Source of the DNA: Gossypium raimondii
Lineage: Eukaryota; Streptophyta; Magnoliopsida; Malvales; Malvaceae
Direction of reading: 5' to 3'
Assembly (NCBI RefSeq): GCF_025698545.1
Contig: NC_068575.1
Span: 57,297,980 to 57,361,979 of the forward strand
Length of the DNA stretch: 64,000 bases
This document shows positions 11,736 through 23,911 of the stretch, piece by piece (position 1 is the stretch's first letter; every line of letters starts with the position of its first letter). The notes under the pieces were generated by a model. The model ran no database searches. It was not told the origin of the DNA and saw nothing but the letters and a program-made list of their open reading frames with translations. A program made the position numbers and the translations under genes.

Positions 11736-12832
11736 GGGTGTATAGAAGGCGTCATTGGTGACAACTGAATCCTCTTATGTTTCATGAGTGGAGCGCCTGC
11801 AAAACAGATTTAAATAATTGAAGATAGCGTTGTTGAAAGTATTTTTTAAGCTATAAGTAATGTTAAATTGACAATTCCAGAAGTAAGAAAATGCTTTTGA
11901 ATCCTTGGAAAAAACATTTTTAAAGTCAAGTCACATTTTCAACCATTATTTATAATTTAATGTGTTTTATGTACTAATTATATTGGATATACAATTATTT
12001 TTCTATTGAAATTTATTTTAAATATATACTATTATATAGTTAATTTTTATAGTTATATTTTAATGATATTTAAAATATAGATTATATATTTAAATTAAAT
12101 TTTATAAATAATAATTATTAATTGCTTACAAATATTTAAAATTTATATTGCATATATCAAAATATTAATAATGAGTTATGATAAAAAATTTATATTTATA
12201 TTTTAATATCATAATAATAACGAGTTTGAATATTATTCAATTTCACCACACCATGTTTAAAATAAATATATTATTTCTTAAAAATATTTGTTATTAATAA
12301 TAATAAATACTTATTCATAGGTACTGCACTGCTAAGTAGTTAAAACAAGACAAGGTACGTATTACCATTTTCATCTATCAGTCCATCATCGATAAGTTTG
12401 GGCACCTTAAGCAATACCGCCAGTTGAAGCACCGCAGCCGGCCACAAGCCCACCGTAGGAATCCCCAACTCCGCCGCAACATCAAGAGCCAACCCCATGC
12501 CAATATCAACTAAAACACATGAAATCTTATCATCATTTAATCCATTAACCTTATGAATGAGTTCCTTGGGTTGAGTAGGCATAACCTGGTATAAACTTTC
12601 AGTTAACTTCCCTAACTGATTCCTATCTTCCCCATCTTCCAGTCCATCGGGGACTGAAAGTAGATGAATTAAGCCATTTTCATCCACCTTCTCGCCGAAT
12701 GCATCCAAGACCCATTGTGTTAACAAAGTTGATTTTGATGCCTTGTTTGGCTAAGTTTTGGGAGAGTTCCATGACAGAAATAACATGGCCTTGTGCTGGA
12801 TAAGGGATTACCACAACGTGTGGTTTCCCCAT
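11736..12832 (-). pseudogene. Truncated UGT83A1-like glucosyltransferase, copy A
   Basis: Same two-exon plan as copies B and C. Exon 1 spans 12832-12366 (start ATG, MGKPHVVVIPYPAQGHVI; donor ATG|GTAATA) and the intron ends at the acceptor before 11796. Only 61 bases of exon 2 (11796-11736, coding APLMKHKRIQLSPMTPSIHP) remain before the sequence switches to LTR DNA at 11735. The other ~829 bases of exon 2, including the UDP-sugar-binding PSPG box, are not in the window. Exon 1 also lacks 14 bases relative to B at about 12711-12714 (the FNHKRV region), which shifts the frame, so the gene is dead twice over. The rest of exon 1 reads close to B and C. Confidence 0.88.
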
Positions 12833-12874
12833 TTTCGTTAGTGTTTCTGGAGAACTGAGGGCTCACACTGTGAT

Positions 12875-12882
12875 TATTTATA
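12875..12882 (-). promoter_or_regulatory. TATA box of UGT copy A
   Basis: TATAAATA on the minus strand, 43-50 bases before the ATG, at the same spacing as in copies B and C and within a conserved promoter block (GGTTGC before, ATC/AATTAAAGTGTGAGCC after). Confidence 0.5.
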
Positions 12883-13905
12883 GCAACCATTTCGGGCCAA
12901 TATACGTTTCCAATGCCATCCTATCTTCTAAAGAAAATAAAAATATAATAATAACGTGGCGTCACGTGATTTACTTATGGTGCATCTTTTGTCTTGTAAT
13001 CTGGATTTTTCATTCTTCCACTACAACAAAATAAAGTTTACGATCACACCTTTTTTAAATGGCATTATTATTATTTTTAAATAAAAGTCATTACTTTATA
13101 CCTTAATTTAAAGTAATGTTTTTCTTTGACGTAGTACCCAGTCCAAGTTTTCAAAGAAATAAATTTGATTTTTCATAATTGCTTTTATGCTACAAAACTG
13201 TCTTTGTATTGTTTAAGTTGTTTTAATTTCATTTAATTATAAAAGTAAGTAATTATTGTGAGAATTTTTAATGAAAATCGTGAGAATGAAAATATTATCA
13301 ATCATTAGATTAAAATGAATGTTTTAAATCATAAATTTATTATTTATTCTATCTCATTAATAAGTACAATTACATCGAGATATTCGACTATTGAATTATA
13401 AAAATATTAATCGTACAAAGAAAGAGCATCTACTATACCAGGAATTACAGTGAACCCGATTATTGTAATTGCTCAAGATATCCTTTTTTTAGTTTAGCTT
13501 CTAGAATGTATTTCTTAGTTCAATGTCCTTCTTTACTGACTGAAATCAAAAAATTAATGGATTTGTTCTGCCCAAAATGGGAATAGGCTAGGGTTATAAA
13601 CTTATAATCTATAATCTGATGATCGAGTCGATTCAATGATTATAAGTTCATTCTATACTGGACCAAACCGGAATAGGACTATATACACTCTCATTATAAG
13701 AAGGGGTCACAAGTAAAACTACTTTCATTTTACATTAGTAAAAGTGAATCCCTCCTATTTATTATTATTTGATTTTAACAATACTCACACAATTGCGAAT
13801 ATATCTTATCATTTTGTTTTGAAATTATATGTCAAAAGCAATGAAATATTAAAGTGATGATTATTTGTAGATGAAAATTTGACTTATAATCATAAATTAC
13901 TTTTA

Positions 13906-14214
13906 GGCTAATTTACCAAAAAAATCCACTTTTTTTTAAAAAATTATCGAAATGGGCTGGTTTTTTAATTATTTACCGGAATGGGCCATTTTCCCCGAAA
14001 TCGTGTCCACATCAGCGCGATATCAGGGTCCATGTCAAGGACGCGATTTCCTCCACGCCGCCAGGTCGCTACCGACGTGGACGCGATGTCTCCACGCACT
14101 CGACATCGCTACCGACGTGGACGCGATTTCGGGAAAATGGCCCATTCCGGTAAATAATTAAAAATCGCCCATTTCGTAATTTTTAAAAAAGTGGCTTTTT
14201 TTGGTAAATTAGCC
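13906..14214. mobile_element. 309-bp Mutator-type MITE with perfect 9-bp target duplication
   Basis: The ends are GGCTAATTTACCAAAAAAAT and its near-perfect inverse. Inverted similarity continues for about 90 bases per side, including GAAATGGGC, ATTATTTACCGGAATGGGCC and CCCGAAATCG, leaving a small GC-rich loop with repeated CGCTACCGACGTGGACGCGAT. It is flanked by TTACTTTTA at 13897-13905 and 14215-14223. The paralogous position in unit 3 (around 21437) has a single uninterrupted TTACTTTTA, so the empty site is visible in the same window. A 9-bp duplication with long TIRs indicates the Mutator superfamily. There is no transposase. The element lies ~0.4 kb beyond the 3' end of UGT copy B. Confidence 0.9.
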
Positions 14215-14598
14215 TTACTTTTATCTATTTATTTAATATTTCACTATCAATTTTTTATGCTTTTCATTATCTTAAAATGTTATTTTATTATTTTAGATTA
14301 ATCTATTTTTATTATAAATTAGATCAATCATCACTTAATCTGGGAATATATTTTATAAACTGTAAACATAACATTTAATAAATTAAAAAGATAAACATAT
14401 AAGCTCACAATCATCGTAACATTTGGAACTAATTTATTATAAATAGAGTAAATGGTGATTGGAGAATTGATTGACTTAATTTTTTAAAATTTATTATTTT
14501 AATCGAAACTTAAATTGAAGGGACGAAATCAAATTAACACACTAGAACAACCACTATTAAATCAACTTCAACAAGAAAACGAAATGTAAAGAAGTGAG

Positions 14599-16735
14599 CT
14601 ATGATTTCAACCATTGAACAAAGTTCTTGAATACCTTATCAGAGCTTCCACCATCACCGACACTTTTGGTAACCATTTGCTTTAGTTCAACAGCTCTTGT
14701 TTTGAAATTTTCATCACCAACCAATTGTTCCACTTTGCTTTTAATTTCTTCTTTTCTAATGATACCTCCTTCATCCTTTTGTAGTTTTAATCCAATCTTC
14801 CAAATATCAGAAATGTAGCTTTCATTCAGGAACTGATCAGCAAAGTAAGGCCAACACAAGAAAGGCACCCCATTGCTTACACCTTCCATGGTGGAATTCC
14901 ACCCACAATGACTTATAAAGCATGCAATGGAAGAATGACCCAAAACTGCTGCTTGTGGTGCCCAACTTACTATCCTACATTGATTGCCAACTCTTTCATT
15001 CAACCATTTAGGGTAGTTATGGTGTTTTCCTTTTGTAATATCTTCTCTTACAACCCAAATGAATGGTTTTTCGGTGATTTCAAGCCCCAAAGCTAACTCT
15101 TGAAACTGGATTTGGTCAAAAACTATGAAACTACCAAATGCGACATATATGACTGAACCAGGTAACTGTTGATCGAGCCACTGCAAACAAGTTGGATCCT
15201 CGGGCCAGAAATTCCCCGAAAAGTTTCCAAGCCGATTGGTTGCTAAAAATGGGCCTATGGGTAAGGCTTTGGGAACTAATTTGAACCCTTGAAGCTCTAA
15301 TTCCAAACTTGAGTTGCAAAGTACCCAATTTGTTGTTTCGGCAACTCTGTAGTTCCTAAGTTGAAAATCGAACATAAATTTTGGGGTTGAAGGAGAGTCA
15401 TCAATGTTAAGCCATACCAAATTCATTGGGTGTATAGAAGGCGTCATTGGTGACAACTGAATCATCTTATGTTTCATGAGTGGAGTGCCTGCAAAGCAGA
15501 TTTAAATAATTGAAGATAACGTTGTTGAAAATGTTTTTTAAGTTGTAAGTAATGTTAAACTGGCAGTTTCAGAAGTAAGAAAATGCTTTTGAATCTTTGG
15601 AAAAAACAGTTTTAAAGTCAAGTCACATTTTTAACCATTATTTATAATTTAATGTGTTTAGAAAATGCTTTTGAATCCTTGGAAAAAACATATTTAAAGT
15701 CAAGTGACATTTTTAACCATTATTTATATATAATTTAATGTGTTTTATGTACTAATTATATTGGATATTCAATTATTTTTCTATTGAAATTTATTTTAAA
15801 TATATACTATTATATAGTTAATTTTTTTATATATTTTATGATATTTAAAATATAGATTATATATTTAAATTAAATTTTATAAATAATTAATATTAATTGC
15901 TTACAAATATTTAAAATTTATATTGCATATATCAAAATATTAATAATGAGTTATGATAAAAAATTATATTTTTATTTTGATATCAAAATATAACGAGTTT
16001 GAATATTATTTAAATGCATATTTTATATCACAATATCATGTTTAAAATAAATATATTATTTCTTACAAATATTTGTTAATAATAATACTAAACAGTTAAA
16101 TTAAAGGTTTAAAAATATTTTTAATTCAAAAGTTACGAGAAATTAGCCTAAGTCAAATCAAATTAGATCTCAGACGAGAAAAAAAACATATATTTTCTCT
16201 TATTCATAGGTACTGCACAACTAAGTAGTTAAAGCAAGACAGGGTACGTCTTACCATTTTCATCTATCAGTCCATCATCGATAAGTTTGGGGACATTAAA
16301 CAACACCGCCAGTTGAAGCACCGCAGCCGGCCAAAAGCCCACCGTAGGAATCCCCAACTCCACCGCAACTTCAATAGCCAACCCTATGCAAATATCAGCT
16401 AAAACACATGAAATCTTATCATCATCTGATCCATTAACCTTATGAATCAGCTCCTTGAGTTGAGTAGGCATAACCTGGCATAAACTTTCAGTTAACTTCC
16501 CTAACTGATTCCTATCTTCCCCATCTTCCAGTCCATCGGGGACTGAAAGTAGATGAAGTAAGCCATTTTCATCCACCTTCTCGCCGAATGCATCCAGGAC
16601 CCTCTTGTGATTAAACACTGTGTTAACAAAGCTGATTTTGATGCCTTGTTTGGCTAAGTTTTGGGAGAGTTCCATGAGAGGAATAACATGGCCTTGTGCT
16701 GGATAAGGGATTACCACAACGTGTGGTTTCCCCAT
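14599..16735 (-). CDS. UGT83A1-like: UGT83A1-like UDP-glycosyltransferase, copy B
   Basis: Exon 1 is 16735-16255 (donor ATG|GTAAGACG) and exon 2 is 15488-14599 (acceptor TTTGCAG). 481+890 bases give 456 residues, normal for plant family-1 UGTs. The joined sequence ENG-TPLMKHKMIQLSP matches the UGT83A1 type. The catalytic His is H16 (PYPAQGHVIP) and its likely Asp partner is D114 (CVLADI). The PSPG box runs W336-Q379, with WAPQ, HCGWNS, and E/D-Q at the end; the final Gln favours UDP-glucose. Such enzymes work in the cytosol on small acceptors, and this copy's acceptor is unknown. No signal peptide or membrane segment. It lies in the middle of a three-gene tandem array, with a TATA box 43 bases upstream. 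All motifs are intact, so it is probably functional. Confidence 0.9.
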
Positions 16736-16777
16736 TTCCGTTTGTGCTTCTGGAAAATTGAGGGCTCACACTTTAAT

Positions 16778-16785
16778 TATTTATA
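16778..16785 (-). promoter_or_regulatory. TATA box of UGT copy B
   Basis: TATAAATA on the minus strand, 43-50 bases before the ATG, implying a very short 5' UTR. The whole proximal promoter is conserved with copy C. Confidence 0.55.
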
Positions 16786-17698
16786 GCAACCATTTCGGGC
16801 CAATGTACGTTTCCAATGCCACCCCATCTTCTAAAGAAAATAAAAATATAATAATAATGTGGTGTCATGTGATTTAATTATGGTGCATCTTCTGTCTTGT
16901 TATATAGCTGGATTTTTCATTGTCCCACTACAACAAAATCAAGCTTACGATCACACCTTTTTTTTTTACTTAGTATTCATTACTAATAGCTACTAAAATG
17001 ATTTTAATTGTATTTTTAATTTTTGGTCATTTACCTTTATTTTTTAATCTGTTTTTAACAATTTTAATGAAAGTAAAGTTAAAATAATTAACGGAATGAT
17101 GTGAAATTTCATATGCGAAATATTTTTAATGAGATGTAATTTATTACTTAGATAATTCAATAAGATAATTGCATGTGAAAAAAATAAAATAAATAAATAA
17201 TACATTAAATTAAAAATAACTCTTAATTTAAAGAAAATAACGTAATTATCTAAAAAATATAACTCAAGAGAAAATTTTCTCAATAAACAAACATATGGAA
17301 GATTGAAACCTTAAATTTATTCATTAAATCTCGTGAATTAATTAATTAAATATGTTAAAGTGTAGTTGAAAATAAATCAAAGGTTGATGGAAAAAACACT
17401 CAAAAATACAATTAGGGCCATTTTGACAAAACATATAAATGTTAGTGACCAAATTTATCATTAAGCCTTACTCATATAACGTGCAATACATATATTTAAC
17501 ATATATTATTTTATATTATATTATAAAATTAATAAATCTTCGAATTATTTATATATGTAACATAAATTATAATATGAATTGTTAATATTAAACTACCTTA
17601 CACATGATTTGCTTTGTTATATTATATAATGATATATTATATTACGAAGAATAAAAATTACATTATATTTATTACTTATAATTAATTGTATGCATCTA

Positions 17699-18413
17699 AT
17701 TATTAGTGTGTGTTTTTTGTTACTCAACTATGAAAAGTTACAAAATGGTTACTCAAAATTTCAACTTTTTTCTTTTTGGGCACCCAATTATTAATTGAAA
17801 TTTTCTTTTATGATCACCGCCATTAAATTACTAACCAAAAATAACTTAGCAGTTTTTAAAATTGGCATAATAGTAACATTAACCTTAACATTTACACATT
17901 GTGTTAATTTAGTCTTGATTCTAAAAAAACAAATTAACCCTCGACATTTGCACATCGTATAAATTGGTATTTTTTAATTTTACTTTTATTTATAATGTTG
18001 ATGGTTAATTTTAAAAGGATAAGAAAAGTTAGAAATGATTATGTTGAATTTTCGAATGGTTCCTTTTTGATATATTTCCTATCAAATTTACTTGATAGAT
18101 TTGTCTTTTGTTTTAGCTCTTTAGGTGGAAGGGCAACAAAAAAAAAAGGCAACAAAAAAAGAAGAGGAGAGATCAAATTACACAATATGTAAATTTTAAG
18201 GGTTAATCTTTTTTAGAATGAAGACTAAATTGGCACAAGTTATAAATGTTGAAGGTTAAAGCTATTATTATGTTAATTTTAAAAGCTATCACGTTAATTT
18301 TCTATCAATCATTTACGGCTGGTAACCAAAAAGGAAAAATTCGAATAGTTAAGTGATAATTTTGTAACTTTTCTCTCATAGTTAAGTGCCAAAAAAAACT
18401 TATTAATAATCAG
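17699..18413. mobile_element. Long inverted-repeat (foldback-like) element in unit 2
   Basis: The two halves mirror each other. Left: ATTATTAGTG, ACTCAACTATGAAAAGTTAC, GCACCCAATTA, GGCATAATAGTAAC, TTAATTTAGTCTT. Right, as reverse complement: the same words in the same order, ending GTTAAGTGCC and ATTAATAAT. Arms are about 300 bases each. No coding capacity. The same arms occur in unit 3 at 24904-25607, and related half-elements occur at 20165-20420, 27170-27420, 28000-28170 and 38200-38430, so this is a dispersed family. No target duplication could be fixed. Confidence 0.6.
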
Positions 18414-19009
18414 TGGCGGATCTTTGGACTAAGTTTTGAGGCTATTAAAAATTTCAAAAATTTTAATGAGATTTAAAAAAAATTAACAGTCTAATTAAAA
18501 TTTTTAAATTTTTGTGAAATTAATGAGAATTTTAAATGTTTTAAGTGGGCTTTTTAAATAAATTAAAAATATAATGAGAATTTTTAAAATTTGGGAGCTT
18601 ACTTTTTTTTTTAACTTTAAAGAGAAATAAAATTTTAAAAAATAAATAATAATTTCTCAAAATTTCAAGAGTGCCAATGAACCGTCAAACTCCGCCAACA
18701 ATTAAATTAAAAGAAGAATAGTACCCAAATTTGATTTCTATCACAGCACACAAAAGTTGTGCATAAAAAATTAACTAATCGAGAAAGAAAATTATTCAAG
18801 CTTGTGGTAGCCACTTCAAACAAAGATAATTACCCATATTCCTTCCTAATATTTAAATAAAAGGATAATATGCTTTAGTCACTCCACTACAATAGTACTA
18901 ATGTTAATTAAGTTAAGAATAAATTTTAATTTTTTAGTATAGAAATAAAATATAATTTGATTTCTAGTAAATTACATTCTAATACTTTCACCCAAAATTT
19001 ACCCAAACA

Positions 19010-19262
19010 GATCCTTCGAGATTGTCATTAGGGACTCAAAGGGAAAGGTTTTGGTGTCGAGGATTGTTTTAAACGAGAGGGTACCTTCGATTTTTGCAAC
19101 AGAGCCCCTTGCATGTGTCCAAGGGCTTCAATTGGGGTTGGTTTTGGAAATCATGATTGTAGAGGTAGAAGGAGATTTTTATCAGTTATCAAAAATGTAC
19201 AAAAGAAAATGGATGATATATCGGAGATTTGTACTCTCATTAAAGACTATCAATGGCTGAGT
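19010..19262 (+). pseudogene. RNase H-like (RVT_3) fragment, LINE-derived, unit 2
   Basis: The frame reads FEIVIRDSKGKVL, then SRIVLNERVPSIFATEPLAC, VQGLQLGLVLEIMIVEVEGD. This is the plant RNase H fold linked to non-LTR retroelements: I-R-D-S-x-G strand, the A-E-x-L-A helix and the E-x-D strand. Here the helix has ATEPLA and the following region diverges from the unit-3 copy, so the fragment is decayed. Only one domain of about 80 residues is present, with no reverse transcriptase. It was carried along by the block duplication. Confidence 0.6.
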
Positions 19263-21812
19263 AAAGGATTCCAGATCTGAAATTTCAAACATGGCCAAAG
19301 AATGAAGAACAACGAACGAAGTTGGCTACAAAAGGTCTAGGAAATGGGGAACAAAGAGATATGAACAAAGGAGCCCTAATTACGTCGAGGAGCTAGTGGA
19401 AAGAGATCAACAAAGCAGTGTGCAAGTTTGATATGTGTGGTGTCGATTTACATTTTGGAAAGTTGAAGAATGGAAAAAATGAAAGAGGATCTGGAAGATG
19501 AAAAGTTTTTTTTGAAGGATTGAAAGGTGTGATAATTAATGGAAGAATTACTACATTGTTTAAGAACAAACTGTAAATGGATTATGAGTCTATATACTCA
19601 TATTTCACATTTCACATAGTTTAAAAAAATAAGGAAAATGAGATTTGGGGTCTATATAAATACATGTTCTGTAAATCTTATTTTCATGTTAATATGTGGT
19701 ACAAAAAAATAAAAAAATTTCTTGGTGTTGCCACTTTTAATGTTGGTACAGCAAAAACCACTTTCACCTAAAAGTATTTTCGACATGTATTGGTAATTTA
19801 ATCTCTTGAATAGGCCTATTTTTTATTTGTATTTTTTTATTTGCCAAATTAGAAGTGATGTTTCATTATGTTTGTTATACGAGTCATAAATTAGATGTGA
19901 TGTTTCATTATGTTTCACTATATTTTATATTAGTCAAGAAAATAGGCTTGTTTTTTGTAAAAAGTATAAATCAAAAGTAGGAGTCAAAAAGTCTTTTCAG
20001 AGGTTAATAATAAATTTCAGTTAATTTATATCTAATAATATAATAATAAATAATAATAATAAAGGGCTAGTTTGGGGACCAGGAACAGCGTCCTGCAGAG
20101 CAAATTAATGAACATTTTGGACGCACTCTTAGAATATAAAACCATGGACCCGCCCACATGTCATCACTTTATTTTGGTTATTCAGTTATAAAAAGTTATA
20201 AAATTTTTACTTGATTATGTTTTTTGACCACCAACTATTAAATAGTTAATGGAAAAAAATGACGTAATAACTTTTAAATTTGGTATAACAATAACTTTAA
20301 TCTCAATATTTCTACATTGTTTTAATTTAATCTTTATTTAAAAATTAATCATCAATATTTATACATTATGTAATTTAGTTAGATCAAGCTAAGTCATGTA
20401 GATATCGTCCAAAATATAGTTAACACTTTTAAGCTCGACATATTTAGGGTTTTAAGCTCTCAAATCTATTTCAGTCCAAGATTCTGGGAATAAATCAATT
20501 AGTTAACTTGGAGTAGACACATATTTCAATTCAATAGACAATTCTCAACTAATTCCTAAATGAAATGATGTTTAATATCAATATGTTTGATTCTTAAGTG
20601 GCATTTAAAAAAAAAGTAAAAGTCATTACTTTATACCTTAATTTAAAGTGATGTTTTTCTTTGACGTAGTACCCAATCCAAGTTTTCAAAGAACTAAATT
20701 TGATTTTTCATAATTGCTTTTATGCTACAAAACTGTCTTTGTATTGTTTAAGTTGTTTGTAATTTAATTTAATTATAAAAGGAAGTAATGATTGTGAGAA
20801 TTTTTAATGAAAATGGTGAGAATGAAAATATTATCAATCATTAGATTAAAATGAATGTTTTTAAATCATAAATTTATTATTTATTCTATCCCATTAATAA
20901 GTACAATTACATCGAGATATTCGACTGTTGAATTATAAAAATATTAATCGTACAAAGAAAGAGCATCTACTATACCTGGAATGACAAAGAACCCGATTAT
21001 TGTAATTTCTCAAGATATCCTTTTTTAGTTTAGCTTCTAGAATCTATTTCTTAGTTCAATGTCCCTCTTTATTGACTGAAATCAAAAAGTTAATGGATTT
21101 GTTCTGCCCAAAATGGGAATAGGCTAGGGTTATGAACTTATAATCTATAATCTGATGATCGAGTCGATTCTATGATTATAAGTTCATTCTATGCTGGACC
21201 AAACCGGAATAGGACTATATACATTCTCATTATAAGAAGGGGTCACAAGTAAAACTACTTTCATTTTACATTAATAAAAGTGAATCCCCCCTCTTTATTA
21301 TTATTTGATTTTAATAATTCTCACACAATTGCGAATATATCTTATCATTGTGTTTTGAAATTATATGTCAAAAAGCAATGAAATATTAAAGTGATGATGA
21401 TTTGTAGATGAAAATTTGACTTATAAGCATAAATTACTTTTATCGATTTATTTAATATTTCACTATCCATTTTTTATTCTTTTGATTATCTTAAAATGTT
21501 ATTTTATTATTTTAGATCAATCTATTTTATTATAAATTAGATCAATCATCATTTAATCTGGGAATATATTTTTATAAACTGTAAACATAATATTTAATAA
21601 ATAAAAAATAAACATATAAGATCACAATCATCGTAACATTGGGAATCAATTTATTGTAAATAGAGTAAATGGTGATTGGAGAATTGATTGACTTAATTTT
21701 TAAATTCATTATTTTAATCGAAACTTAAATTGAAGGGACGAAATCAAATTAACATACTAGAACAACCCTAATAAATCAACTTCAACAAGAAAACGAAATG
21801 TAAAGAAGTGAT

Positions 21813-23869
21813 CTATGATTTCAACCATTGAACAAAGTTCTTGAATACCTTATCAGAACTTCCACCATCACCTACACTTTTGGTAACCATTTGCTTCAGT
21901 TCAATAGCTCTTGTTTTGAAATTTTCATCACCAACCAATTGTTCCACTTTGCTTTTAATTTCTTCTTTTCTAATGATACCTCCTTCATCCTTTTGGAGTT
22001 TTAATCCAATCTTCCAAATATCAGAAATGTAGCTTTCATTCAGGAACTGATCAGCAAAGTAAGGCCAACACAAGAAAGGCACCCCATTGCTTACACCTTC
22101 CATGGTGGAATTCCACCCACAGTGACTTATAAAGCATGCAATGGAAGAATGACCCAAAACTGCTGCTTGTGGTGCCCAACTTACTATCCTACATTGATTG
22201 CCAACTCTTTCATTAAACCCTTTAGGGTAGTTATGGTGTTTTCCTTTTGTAATATCTTCTCTTACAACCCAAAGGAATGGTCTTTCGGTGATTTCAAGCC
22301 CCAAAGCTAACTCTTGAAACTGGATTTGGTCAAAAACTGTGAAACTACCAAATGCGACATATATGACTGAACCAGGTGACTGTTGATCGAGCCACTGTAA
22401 ACAAGTTGGATCCTCGAGCCAAAAATTCCCCGACAAGTTTCCGAGCCGATTGGTGGCTAAAAATGGGCCTATGGGTAAGACTTTGGGAACTAAGTTGAAC
22501 CCTTGAAGCTCTAATTCCAAACTTGAGTTGCAAAGTACCCAATCTGTTGTTTCAACAACTTTGTTGTTCCTAAGTAGAAAATCAAACATAATTTTTTGGG
22601 TTGAAGGAGAGTCATCAAGGTTAAGCCATATCAAATTCATTGGGTGTATAGAAGGCGTCATTGGTGACAACTGAATCATCTTATGTTTCATGAGTGGAGT
22701 GCCTGCAAAACAAATTTAAATAATTGAAGATAACGTTGTTGAAAGTGTTTTTTAAGCTATAAGTAATGTTAAACTCACATTTTCAGAAGTAAGAAAAAGC
22801 TTTTGAATCCTTGGAAAATACATACTTAAAGTCAAGTGACATTTTAACCATTATTTATAATTTAATGTGTTTTATGTACTAATTATATTGGATATACAAT
22901 TATTTTCTATTGAAATTTATTTTAAATATATACTATTATATAGTTAATTTTTATAGTTATATTTTAATGATATTTAAAATCTAGATTATATAGTAAATTA
23001 AATTTTATAAATAATTAATATTAATTGCTTACAAATATTTAAAATTTATATTGCATATATCAAAATATTAATAATGAGTTATGATAAAAAATTATATTTT
23101 TATTTTAATATCATAATAATAACGAGTTTTAATATTATTCAAATGCATATTTTATTTCACAACATCATGTTTAAAATAAATATATTATTTCTTAAAATAT
23201 TTGTTATTAATAATAATAAACACTTAAATTAAAGGTTTAAAAATATTTTTAGTTCAAAAGTTAATTAGCCTAAGTAGAATCAAATTAGATATCAAACGAG
23301 AAAAAAAACTTATATTTTCCCTTATTCATAGGTATTGCACTGGTAAGTAGTTAAAGCAAGACATGGTACGTCTTACCATCTTGGTACGTCTTACCATTTT
23401 CATCTATCAGTCCATCATCAATAAGTTTGGGGACCCTAAGCAACACCGCCAGTTGAAGCACCGCAGCCGGCCACAAGCCCACTGTAGGAATCCCCAACTC
23501 CGCCGCAACATCAAGAGCCAACCCCATGCTAATATCAGCTAAAACACATGAAATCTTATCATCATTTGATCCATTAACCTTATGAATGAGCTCCTTGAGT
23601 TGAGTAGGAATAACCTGGCATAAACTTTCAGTTAACTTCCCTAACTGATTCCTATCTTCCCCATCTTCCAGTCCATCGGGGACTGAAAGTAGATGAAGTA
23701 AGCCATTTTCATCCACGCCGAATGCATCCAGGACCCTCTTGTGATTAAACACTGTGTTAACAAAGCTGATTTTGATGCCTTGTTTGGCTAAGTTTTGGGA
23801 GAGTTCCATGAGAGGAATAACATGGCCTTGTGCTGGATAAGGGATTACCACAACGTGTGGTTTCCCCAT
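21813..23869 (-). CDS. UGT83A1-like: UGT83A1-like UDP-glycosyltransferase, copy C
   Basis: Exon 1 is 23869-23395 and exon 2 is 22702-21813. 475+890 bases give 454 residues, two fewer than copy B because Glu-Lys is missing in AFG-VDENG. H16, D112 (CVLADI) and the PSPG box (334-377, with WAPQ, HCGWNS and terminal Gln) are all present, so it should be an active UDP-glucose-dependent transferase. An 18-base duplication just inside the intron repeats the donor (GGTAAGACGTACC twice). Using the second donor would insert six residues. Copies B and C differ at about 20 residues in exon 2, nearly all before the PSPG box, in the acceptor-proximal and linker region. Acceptors may therefore differ, which is inference. 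Confidence 0.9.
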
Positions 23870-23911
23870 TTCCGTTTGTGCTTCTGAAAAATTGAGGGCT
23901 CACACTTTAAT

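Larger units (their letters stand above)
13085..20619. repeat. Tandem duplicated block, unit 2 (carries UGT copy B)
   Basis: From the AAGTCATTACTTTATACC marker at 13085 the sequence is collinear with the block from 20620: 3' flank of the UGT gene, gene, promoter, intergenic inverted-repeat element, RNase H-like fragment, and a GGGCTAGTTTGGG motif at ~20070. The marker recurs at 20620 and 27614, giving units of about 7.5 and 7.0 kb. Copy A's upstream flank jumps from the CGATCACACC motif (13043-13052) directly to the marker, so unit 1 lacks about 3.6 kb present in units 2 and 3. Confidence 0.82.

Noticed and set aside
13952-14161. 69-codon frame in UGT unit 2
   Set aside because: It lies wholly inside the 309-bp MITE hairpin and is absent from unit 3.
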